Shown: piece by piece, positions 47,501 to 56,551 of the stretch
How the letters are laid out: each line of letters starts with the position of its first letter
How positions within the stretch are numbered: the stretch's first letter is position 1
DNA from: Onchidella celtica
Lineage: Eukaryota > Mollusca > Gastropoda > Systellommatophora > Onchidiidae
DNA length: 64,000 bases
Assembly (NCBI GenBank): GCA_963931925.1
Contig: OZ007582.1
Coordinates: 26,036,224-26,100,223 of the forward strand
Direction: 5' to 3'
The notes under the pieces: generated by a model
Told to the model about the DNA's origin: nothing
Databases searched by the model: none
Seen by the model: only the letters and a program-made list of their open reading frames with translations
Program-made: the position numbers and the translations under genes

Positions 47501-50500
47501 AACAATTTGGCAATCACTGCATTCTTGGACTTGATGCTGTTGGTGGTTTTCATAATTTCTGCAATGGGGTCTAGAAAGCACAACATACAAGACAATTACT
47601 TTCAGTGCCCAATACTTGTCTCTCTTCTGTATATTTTCAGGAGTTTTCATGCATTCACATACTGAAGGTTTGAGTTTGAGTTTAACGGCGCGCCTGCTCG
47701 ATAACGGCCACTTTGTGCCTCTCATGGTTTTTCCGTTCTTTCTCTTTGGGCTAGCTTTCAGCCCTCAGATGCCTATAGGTAAGTTCACACGAAATATCAT
47801 AAAAACCACAGAAAAACTGTGGGGTCGCAGCAAGGCTACAAGTTCTGTTGAAGTCTTTTATTGTTCGTTGTTTTTACTTGAAAAAGGCGAAAGCCGAAAA
47901 TTTTGTGTATTTTCTGTCTTCTTGTTAGTTTGCTTTGTATTGTTTGGGTTTTATTTCTCACGCTGGGTTTTGCAACATACAACCTTTTCTTTTTGCCCAA
48001 TTTTGACTGATGTAAGCTATTCACAAACTTGAACATCTTGTATTTCTCCATTAATAAAGTTGGTAACCACAACTTTTCATTTCTACTGGAGGACAGTCAA
48101 TAAATTCATTATGATTTTACAGTTCTCTAACTCAATAATTATCTACGTATGACTGTTAATAAATAATGGTTTACAAAGAGTTTTCCATTCCTTGTGAAAG
48201 AAATATTTCATTAATTTAACTGACTCACAGCTATAAGCTGCTCTGAGCGACTTATCCGAAAGGCACTGGGTTTGTACAGTTCGTGAAAATAACACTAAGA
48301 AATAACTTCTTTTGTTAAATTTCCAATAATCTGGCATTTTTCTACATTTTTTAACGCTCCCACACAGCTAAACTGATCAATGTCTTTCAGAGAGGGCAGT
48401 ATGAAAAAATCTTGTTGTCTGACAGAAACTATCTGAAAGCCAGTCAGTTCATCTCTCACTTTTCCAGAAATGGGACAACCACAATTTTTAATGATAAATA
48501 TTTTAAAATGAACTTCCTCACAACACACCTCCAGTGTGTTTCATTGCTCAGCATTTTATCCATACTTGAAACTTCAATCTTCCTATTGTCAAGTCTAGAC
48601 AGATCATGCCATTGCTGGAAACGATGAAAAGGTCTAGATACAGTTAACCCTCGTCCCGCGTTGAGTGAACTCGTCCACGTAACGCCCCGTGCGGGGATAG
48701 CCAGCGACCAGTCAGCCGACTGTTCGCATGTTGCCGATAACCTCGGCGGTCGGGTCAATCGGGTCCTTGTGAACACGTGTATCGCGTTTACTTCAGGATA
48801 CAATAACAACAATAGTGGTGGATAAATCGTAAGGGACCCCTATGATATTTGGATAAAGTACTTGTGATGATATGCAGTAGGTTTTATTGTGAAATGGAAG
48901 GCCCCAAATCAAGAATTTTCTGCATTTGCATGCCGTATAACACACGTTTTATCATTTTCCCAAGACCTCTCCGCTTTTTCTGTCCCTATGTCAGGCCATT
49001 CAGGCGAACAAATTATTTTTTAAGCCATTCGCTTAATTTACTAACCACATGTATCATGACATTGCCTTCTCCCTCCTCTACTATGTAAAGCGTCCACTTA
49101 CTATAATGTTACATGTAGTTTTAGCGAGAGATTTGATTTCCAGTTCCATGTCGTAGAGCACATGTATACATGTACTGAAAAGCGGTTTAATCAAAGGAAC
49201 ACAATATCTCTCCAATTACCACATCAAATAAAGACAACGACCAACAACAAAGTCGGTCATTTTCTCCCAGTTTTCCCTGATGAAAAACCTACTGACAGAT
49301 GCCCTTATGCAGCATGCCCTAATATTACATCGGAATTCATAATTACAGACGTAGAACGGCGTCTCAAATACGCACATGGCCCCTTTCTTCTCAGTTCACA
49401 TGAAGACGACAACCAGCATCAAAGTAAAAGTTTCCCCAAGATTTTCCCCAGTTCAAACTTCAGACCGTCAGTACTATTACACGAGTATGACGAATAGTTA
49501 CAAATAGTTGCATTGTAATAAACGTAATCGGACGATACCATTTTGTTAGATATAGTAGGGGTGACAGGATAGATAAACACGTGAAAATTGTGTGGAAAAA
49601 AAACGTGAAAAAACAACAACGACAGCCTTGGCAACCGAATAAACAAAGCGCGAGGCGCACCGTTGCTATACAAAAATGTGGCCTCCCGCAGGACCCGCGG
49701 TTAAGCGTGTCGGACAAAATAATGGCCTCGCGTGTTGCGCGGGGAGGCCGCAGGACTAGGGTTAATAAAACTAATAAAACATTCAAACTTACAATCAGAG
49801 TCCTTGTGTAGATCAAATGTATCTCTCAGAACTTGAATTTCTTCCTCTGTCCACTCTCTGGCTCTGTGATGGTAAAGAAAAGCAGTACAAATTACATTCT
49901 GGAAACAATTTGGGGTTGACTGGACCCAAAACAGTTGTCTCCATTTCAAACAAAATACACCAACAATGAATGCATTTCTAAAATAATGTCTAGTTCAAAT
50001 CAAATCTGCTTTCTAAATGTCTTTACAAATAAACATAAGCAGGATATAGGATAGAACGAAGGAAAAAAAGCTACAGATCATGGAAATCACCAGCAAAAAT
50101 GGGAAATCCTTTCATTTTCATATTTGTCATTGCAACAGAAAAATTAGATTGAGAGATGTCTGCCCCGCAATGGTGCACTATTTAACCCTCACCCTGCGCG
50201 GGGCGCCAATAGTCGGTATTGACTTGCAAGCGCTCACGCCGCACGGGCGGCAAAAGTCGCCCAGGTCAAGCTGGCCGCACCACGCGCAAGCCATATTTTC
50301 ACGCGTCGGGTCACTGACCTTTTTGAGACGTAACCACAGTGTTATTGTTCACTGTATCTCTTCTAAATCAAACGCATTGTGACATGGACATGTTAACCAG
50401 TGAACCACTGGTCGGAATCACAAAGACTAAGCTTTCAAAGGCTCTCCCCACACTTTCAAAAGATGTAACATTGACATGCGAACTGTTGCTCAACAAATTT

Positions 50501-53500
50501 GCAATATTATCTCATTTTCTCACAAGCTGACCACCATCTGGAGTTGTCTGTATCTAAGAACCAATCAGAACCAAGCTCTGAAATAATCTTTGCCCCAAAT
50601 GTCCACATTGGTTTATTAGTATGTGTCAATCAGGATGAAACCATTTGTGTAGGGCTTGGGAGGGCGTGGCTTGTTATGTGGTCATCGCATAGCGGCACGG
50701 GTCAGTGACCCCAGATAAGATTCTCCGTGAGTAAGGTCACTGACCATGCAGCGGGCTTTACGGGTAGCGCGCGGGGTATGGGTTAAGTTAAATTCTGCTA
50801 CCTGGTGATCTCTGCTTTTACAACAGTCTGGTACAGAGAGATATGTATCATCCATACCTAGGGTGGGAGGATTGCTTGCTATCTATCATACATTAATGTT
50901 TTAAGATGCCTTTAGGTGGGTTTCATTTCCAAAGCTTTTCTATACATAACAATGAGAGAATATCTGCTTATTTTTGTAGGGTTAAGAACAAAGTAAAGAG
51001 GTTTTGATTTATTACTTGGCTGTCATCACAAACTAGCAAATCCTTGATTCTCCGACCACACAATACATTGTAGTTATTAGCTAGTGGCGAAAAAAACCCA
51101 ACAACAAACAATATGTTCCAATGTCAGAACAATTTGAGTGTCCGTATCTGGGGTAAAAGCTGCTAAATCTGCATGTCACTGTTGTCCTTACCGTGGTCCT
51201 TTAACTCGGATGTCCCTGGCACTGGTGATCAGACCCAGTTTCTTCAACTCCCGCAGCACCTGCATCCTGGTGTGGTTGGAAGTCAGTTCTCCTAGGATTA
51301 GGTCAACCGCATCCAGTTCTGATTGAAAAAAAAAAAAAAATTTTTTCTTTCAACTTCATTATCTGAGTTGTACATGTTTAAATAAACGTTACTTGAACAG
51401 GGCTGCTCAAAGTCTACAGCAGCATGCACCCACTTCAGTCTAACAGGCAGTTCGTCTATTTTCTACTTTGAACAATCAGTCCAAGGTAAAGCAGTACTGA
51501 ACTCTGCTCGTACAACAATCAGATGTGGTCTGAGAACATTTGCGAGAAAATTTATCAAACAGCTAAACCTGTGTGCTCTAAGTTCACCACAGAAAAATTT
51601 ATAAGTCATACTAGCCTTCCAGGGCTTCCATAAGACAAGAACCTTTAAGGCAAGATTATCTTAAGATGGGAATGTACAGTTGGTGGGGACTGAAGAAAGT
51701 CCCATAGACCAGAAACTTGTTCTTTTCTGAGTTCATCATGGTTTTCATGCAACACTTAGTTTGGCTGCAATCATTCATTCCAGTAGGGCTCTGCAAAACA
51801 TCTTTTTTTTTATCTTTTGCCCCACTCCAATAATGATTGTCATAAAACTTAACACTGGTAGATTCTGGTAATTTGATATTTCAACAAGTAATCATTTTCA
51901 GCCTAATGAAGGTGGATGTGAAAATGAGAAGCAAACATGAACTGTCTTGTTCACACTGATGTTTTCCAACCTACCTGGATGTTTGGCATCTCTGTGTTTT
52001 TCATACAAATTCACCAATTCATCCTCCTGCTGCTCTGTCCATAATACCTTAGCTTTGCTGTCAACCAAAATGATGGAAAAAAAAAAAAACCCAGAAAATT
52101 ACATGGATGAGAATTTGTGTAATATTACCTCAGAACAGTACCAGAATACCCGTCATTTTGTTAAAGAAATTTTAGCATAGGACCATGCTTGATTTGAAAC
52201 ACAAATTTCACTGATGAAAATTTTACCCCACTAGAGTACAAATATCAGACAGGAATACAGAAGTGAAAAATGTGTCCACTCCACTTTTCTGTAAAACAAT
52301 AGGTTATGAATGAAAAATGTTTCAAAATGAAATTGTAGCATCTGAATTGAAATCCAGACTGCCATGGAAATTAATACCTCCTCAAAATTGCTGACCTTTT
52401 TTTTCTGTCTTTCGCTAGACCTTGGCAAATGTTGTAAAGAGACAGACTTTAGGGCAGTTTTTTTTTTTAAGGTATTGATAGGGAAGAAAGATTTTATCTC
52501 ATGAAAAGACAGACGAGGTGAAGACAATAAATCCATAATTTTTTTTTTTTTTTTTTTTGGAAAGTGTATGTCTCCTGACAATAATGGCCGTAAGAACAGG
52601 TTTTAATGCAACGCACCTTTTCTTTTGAAAGTCATAGTCACCAGTGATAGCCAGAGCTTCGTTCTTGGACTTCCAGAACAACAAATCCACATAAACCTTC
52701 TTGTTGTTATTGGCAATGGCCGCGAAGTTTCGTACAACATAGCAGGCAAATTTGGATAATTCCTGAAGGTGGGAGACCATAAAACAATGTATAGCTCACA
52801 AAAAGCCTATCTTCCACATACATCTATATAATGAGCTGCAAAACTTAGATCAAGAATTCTAAGACAAGCACTAAACATGGAGACACAATATTTTCATTCA
52901 ATTCCTTAAAAAGAAAAAAGGTAGTTGATGATGGATGAATAAAAGTGTATGTGGGTATGGGATATTTGTATGCTCAGCAAGGACAGAGTTTTGAAGTTGT
53001 CCCTCCTCTCTTTTTCACACCACATTTTATAGTCAAACATTCCCCGCTTTTCTTGTCCATGCTTTGTGAAATAATTTACTTCTCCCAGTCCCATCTTCTG
53101 GCGTTTTGTTCTGTCTTCCATGGCGACATCAAATTACCATAGTACATAAAATAATGTGAACATAAAACTTTCCAACTGTCAGGTACTCTTTCATGTGCAT
53201 ACAACATGCATGTCAATGACAAATTGATGCTTTCATTCAAGTTCATAATGATCCCCAATTATGACCTCCTCTGTGATCAGAGTGTAACAGTGGGGGTGAA
53301 AAAGAAAACCATAAATCTGTGACAAGATTTGAACCCAGTAGCTTCCATACTGTAAGTGGGCTCCATACTTCCTCAACCATAATGTTCCCAGATTAGTTTT
53401 CGCCTACTCACTTTGTATCTGGGCAAAGAGGCATAAGGTCCACTTAGCAGAGAGTTAAAGCTCCTGAAGACTGAGGCCTGGAACAGCATGCCCACATATC

Positions 53501-54080
53501 CCAAGTCGTGAGACAATCGATGCAACATCTTGACCACACAGTGGTTGACAGAGTCAGAATTGCTGGCAAACTCAGACAAAAGGATGCCATAGTTCTTGAT
53601 CACATCTTGGTGGGCAAAACTGTAGAGGAAAAAGTTTTAAGTTTCGCTGATCACTTTTGTGAGTAACTTTTTCATTTACGGCCATACTCTCCTATCTTAA
53701 TAATTCCCATAGACAGAAGCTGCTCCTTGATGGGGTACTGGAAACAAGGTGGTCAAGAAATTGTGTGAACAAATTTCTGTGAAATCATGTGAGATTCTAC
53801 AAACTGTGCTGTCTTACTTTCTACCAGGCATGGGAAAATCCTTGCAGCTGATAAAACCATATTTTACAGCACTCACTCGCTTAGAAAGAGCTGATTGATA
53901 TATGACTATAAACTGAAATCAATGTGCCAATTCAAACTCACTCGCTGATGAAAATTTTGAAGTCAAATTCTGTCTCACATCTTCTTGTCTGTTCCATTTC
54001 TTCTTCCTCAACCTCATTCTCATCATTTCCTTCATCTGCTACCTCCCCCTCATCCTCCTCCTGTCTCTGGGATTGGGGTC
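32585..54080 (-). CDS. timeless: TIMELESS (timeout/TIM-1 type), C-terminal two thirds, 18 exons
   Basis: Replication-fork protection and checkpoint protein; in animals it works in the nucleus with TIPIN. Exons in order: 54080-53942, 53619-53412, 52762-52617, 52057-51975, 51318-51192, 49863-49793, 47570-47364, 44654-44508, 43467-43399, 42996-42881, 42361-41778, 41503-41336, 39991-39848, 39072-38891, 38063-37938, 35998-35885, 33464-33414, 32703-32585. Every junction is GT-AG and phase-compatible, giving ~932 residues and a TAG stop. Matches recalled from human TIMELESS include NHCVVKMLHRLSHDL, LLFWK, PIVPLTEENETAMEDE and ELFWRIPAEF. An AATAAA on the minus strand (32561-32556) lies just past the stop. 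The N-terminal ~600 residues of the family are not seen upstream. It resembles replication-type TIMELESS rather than the insect clock paralogue. Exon borders are read by eye. Confidence 0.88.
34366..35794 (+). mobile_element. TTAA-flanked piggyBac-like MITE, copy A, carrying a nested MITE
   Basis: Flanked by TTAA at 34362-34365 and 35795-35798. Ends are CCCTCACCCTGCGAG and CGCGCGGGGTATGGG, imperfect inverted repeats. Without the nested element and its duplicated TAA it is 771 bp, the same length as copy B (45842-46612). It contains several GGTCACTGACC-like motifs and no coding sequence. TTAA targets and CCC-type ends fit piggyBac. It lies in an intron of timeless. Confidence 0.88.
34905..35559. 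mobile_element. PIF/Harbinger-like MITE nested in copy A
   Basis: 655 bp with perfect 38-bp terminal inverted repeats beginning AGGCCTGTTTACACTGGTAG, flanked by a 3-bp TAA duplication (34902-34904 and 35560-35562). The empty site is present in copy B, whose complement reads GAATCATAAGTCAGATC across the junction. GGCCTGTTTACAC ends with a 3-bp TAA target match Harbinger-type elements. A 42-codon open frame from an ATG near 35121 (MAFGRPIEETF) has no known match. Confidence 0.9.
41778..44654 (-). CDS. timeless: timeless exons: PARP1-binding region and basic/acidic extension
   Basis: Exons 44654-44508, 43467-43399, 42996-42881 and 42361-41778. The small second exon, GYSEQVPWIQRGLRNCAEDR, parallels human TIMELESS just before its PARP1-binding domain. 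The third and fourth give PIVPLTEENETAMEDE, FLRSLGFSAPATEQ and ELFWRIPAEFSSSDLLTIV, the core of that domain. The long fourth exon (584 bp) then changes to a Lys/Arg-rich run (KKHRKVKKSVKGKKGRG and KKSRKSKGR) and an acidic, Ser-rich run. It is far richer in charge than the human tail and probably disordered. Confidence 0.88.
42593..42785. mobile_element. 193-bp TTAA-flanked foldback MITE in a timeless intron
   Basis: Flanked by TTAA at 42589-42592 and 42786-42789. The two halves are inverted copies of ~75 bp: GGGTTTTCATGTGTATGG on the left against GTGGTATTTTCATGTGTAC from the right, then GGAAACATCAAAAACCCGTC against GGAAATGTCAAAAATCCATC. No coding capacity. It is a different family from the 771-bp element. 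Confidence 0.75.
44304..44329. repeat. 26-base C homopolymer
   Basis: An uninterrupted run of 26 C within a timeless intron. Length may be unstable or an assembly artefact. Confidence 0.8.
44880..45050 (+). mobile_element. Short LINE C-terminal remnant
   Basis: The + strand reads RPGKGKRTRGHPERRWRDDI followed by VRTGMDWMDIKQRRAEI, resembling the RGRP..W..D tail of RTE-type LINE proteins such as the one at 14494-17475. Only ~170 bp is recognisable and it sits in a timeless intron. Confidence 0.55.
45842..46612 (-). mobile_element. TTAA-flanked piggyBac-like MITE, copy B
   Basis: 771 bp, inverted relative to copies A and C, flanked by TTAA (45838-45841 and 46613-46616). Terminal repeats are CCCTCACCCTGCGCG and CACTCACCCTGCGCG. 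It is the uninterrupted member of the family here and supplies the empty site for the nested Harbinger-like insertion. It lies in the timeless intron between 44654 and 47364. Confidence 0.88.
47364..52057 (-). CDS. timeless: timeless exons: paired Myb-like blocks
   Basis: Four exons (52057-51975, 51318-51192, 49863-49793, 47570-47364) encode two similar units. Unit one is VLWTEQQEDELVNLYEKH then LDAVDLILGELTSNHTRMQ and LRELKKLGLITSARDI. Unit two is REWTEEEIQVLRDTFDLH then PIAEIMKTTNSIKSKNAVI and KLLELGVVDDRKCLL. The tryptophan-plus-acidic starts and helix-rich halves look like the Myb-like DNA-binding region of TIMELESS proteins. The last exon ends in a basic-acidic stretch (RRGKGSRRRRREEDEEDSEE). 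Confidence 0.85.
47842..48014 (-). repeat. LTR-like dispersed repeat, copy 2
   Basis: Inverse-orientation partner of 7226-7399, with a few differences. It lies in a timeless intron and shows no terminal repeats or target duplication of its own. Confidence 0.6.
48648..49761. mobile_element. 1.1-kb TTAA-flanked element with weak inverted ends
   Basis: TTAA at 48644-48647 and 49762-49765. Ends read CCCTCGTCCCGCG on the left and, complemented, CCCTAGTCCTGCG on the right: 10 of 13 match, similar to the 771-bp family ends. GC-rich subterminal parts contain GGCCTCCCGCAGGAC with inverted counterparts. No transposase was recognised; a 111-codon open frame at 49162-49497 resembles nothing I know. Confidence 0.6.
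50186..50782 (+). mobile_element. TTAA-flanked piggyBac-like MITE, copy C, internally deleted
   Basis: 597 bp, flanked by TTAA (50182-50185 and 50783-50786), same orientation as copy A. It matches copy A over the first ~490 bp, then jumps near 50676 to the right-hand part (GTGGTCATCGCATAGCGG), losing about 174 bp. It lies in a timeless intron. Confidence 0.87.
52617..54080 (-). CDS. timeless: timeless exons: acidic linker and conserved core
   Basis: Three exons (54080-53942, 53619-53412, 52762-52617). The first starts with an acidic linker (QEEDEGEVADEG, EVEEEEMEQ), as before the C-terminal domain of human TIMELESS, then TEFDFKIFIS joined to DFAHQDVIKNYGILL. The second has SVNHCVVKMLHRLSHDL and MLFQASVFRSFNSLLSG. 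The third has LSKFACYVVRNFAAIANNN and VYVDLLFWKSKNEAL. Order and spacing match the animal family. Junction phases are 2, 0 and 2. Confidence 0.9.
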
Positions 54081-55249
54081 CTGGATGGAAATAACACAAA
54101 TGTTGATGAAAGTAATAGTGGCCAATGGAGACAACAACAATGTAAATGCAGTGGTTTGGAAAAGGGGTGGGGTGAGGTGTATATACATATCTAGACATCC
54201 AGACCTTTAAATAATTAAATAATGTACACTGCGTGTATTTCGTCACAGTACTGGGTTGTTTTTGGGTTTTTTGTTATAGACTGTGCACGATTATTTTCAC
54301 TGACAATTACCTCAATCTTTGTAACTTTACTGGGATTGAGCCATCAATGTTGTTAGGCTATGGTTTTTTGTTGTTGTTTTTTTAAAAAATAAACTGGTTG
54401 GATTATTGTGGGGGAAATAAAGGTATGAGACATGAATGTAGGAGAAGAGATGGGTGTCAAAAGGTTTAGAATGGCTTGTGGAGCCAAACAGATGTTATTT
54501 GTTCCAATAATTTGGCTTTGACAGAGAAACCTTGCTTTTCATCTACCACCCACTGATTCAACTTAGTTCTATCTATATCAACCTCTTGTACACAACTTGA
54601 GAACAAAGACATGCAAACAAAACACAAAATCTTAGCAACAAGGACCCATGTGAAAACATATGTACGCTTGACCTATACTATGTATGCATTTCATTCAACT
54701 GTTGTGTCCCAATCAAATATTCACTGCCAGATAAACTGGTTTACATATACATGTATATGACTTTACAGTGTTGTTGTTGTTTTTCTTAACAAGGTCATGT
54801 TTCAGGTTAAAAATGAACCAAAAGGCATTTCTGGATTGAAAATTTTTAAAATCTTGAAAAACTGGCAAGTAGTGACTGGTGTAGATTTTCTGAGCAAGAA
54901 TTCAATATTTAGGATACAATAGTATTACAAAGCACATTTTACTTAATGAATGGGAATTCTCAAATTGTACAGAAAAGGACTGTTATATTTGAGAGATTTC
55001 AGACACATTTGTACTTATTACACAGAAATCATTTTTGTGCCCAGCAATGTTCATAAATAAACTGTGAATCACTGCAAATTGCAAAATATGCTGGGAAACT
55101 GAAAACTTTCAAATTTCAACATCTGGTCAGCAATGCCGAAGTGGCAAATACAAGCCAATCAATACTGTGGGTGACTGTTGTAATATGTACTGCATGCTCC
55201 AACAGTAATCTTCAATAGGAAATTGTAATGGTGAGATAGACAGTACATG

Positions 55250-55525
55250 GGGACACGTTGGTCAAGAGGCAAGATTATCCCCTCTCGTGTCGAAGGTACC
55301 AGTTTTGATCCCCGTCAGTGCAGGTATGTTGGAATTGTTTTGGGGGGAAATTCCTGTCCCTGATCCTATAGTAGGTAGGATCAAGCACCTAGTCTTTTTG
55401 GAAAAGGACGAAAAACTCTGAAGGCCCATGTGCACGTTGCACTTGTTAAAGATACCTTGGCAATTGAAAGTAGAGAAGAGCAGGCCGAACAAGGCCGCTG
55501 CCCGGGCAAAATTCTAAAAAAAACT
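55250..55525 (+). mobile_element. tRNA-headed SINE
   Basis: A likely RNA polymerase III promoter: box A-like TTGGTCAAGAGG at 55258-55269 and box B-like GTTTTGATCC at 55302-55311, about 35 bp apart. The body (AAATTCCTGTCCCTGATCCT, GTGCACGTTGCACTTGTTAA) ends in an A-rich tail near 55525. Box B departs from the GGTTCGANTCC consensus. No target duplication was seen. Confidence 0.6.
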
Positions 55526-56527
55526 AATCCCTACCACAAAAACACACAGAAACAAGAACAAAACAATTTAAAAAACATGAAAAGTGAGGTGTAAATACCA
55601 AGGGCAGTAACCTCGTAAAATAAAAACCTAAACACAGAGATAGACAGTGACAGTCACTGTATCATGCCAAAAACAGATTTTCAGCTCATCTTGTCCTCTC
55701 ACATAAACAACTCCAAACTTCCGTGATGCTCCCTGCATATCACCAAATGACCCAACCTTCACATATTTGTCAACAACATGAAAACAAAAATCCAAAGAAC
55801 AACTTAACCCACTTTTGACAACTTCAAACACTTACCTTAAGAAAAAAATACTGCTGGGCAATTACCATCCAGTATCGCAAGCAACATTATTATAAAGTTT
55901 CAATTCTAAAACAACTATTCCCAAGTTCCATTAATGAAGGAGAGTTCCGTGCCGGGGCAGCAAATGTTATAATGATGCAGCAATGTTGTTCACATGGTCC
56001 CTGTGTGTTTCATTTGTACAAAGTTACAATTACAAAGTAACTCAATAAATGAAATTCTTTTCCCGGTCAGTATGAAAAAAATTGTCCATGATTTTGACAG
56101 GACATTGTGGAAGGTTGAGCAGCATGGACATGTAGAGTGATGCAGCATTTGATTCATTGAGGGTTACAGCAATCGATAAAGATGTTGCCCAGTGTGTCTA
56201 AGTGCTTAACTTCTTCATTACAGACAGCCTTGATCTGCCAAACACAAGTACATTGCATGTATGTAAATGACAACTTCACCACTGTTATTTGTTGTGAATT
56301 TGTCTCTAAAGTCCATCCAATAGTGTCACTGTGAGCAGGTCAGGCTGACTTGACTGGAGTTGAAATGCTTTATTTATATAAATATAAGAGATCAGGGGAT
56401 TGGTTTGAATAAATCTGGGTTTATTTGAGTCTTATATTTTTTCTGATAGTTATGCAATACTCTGTTGAGTGTTGGTCGGGCATACGAAAAAACAAATGAA
56501 AACAACTCGCTGCAGAAGATTGCCTAC

Positions 56528-56551
56528 CTTCTGAGGCCATTATCATAATAT
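56528..56551 (-). CDS. Candidate 24-bp microexon upstream of timeless exon A
   Basis: Minus strand: acceptor ACAACACCACAG, 24 coding bases, donor GTAGGC. Phases 1 and 1 join the exon at 59627-59663 to the exon starting at 54080 without a stop, adding DIMIMASEG before PQSQRQEEDEG. There is no conservation support; the evidence is splice signals and phase only. Confidence 0.3.

Noticed and set aside
55628-55831. 67-codon minus-strand frame (VDKYVKVGSFGDMQGASRKF...)
   Set aside because: It looks protein-like, but no family is recognised and no splice sites connect it in frame to timeless. The region shares GTTACTGCCCTTGGT with 45.8 kb, suggesting repeat DNA.
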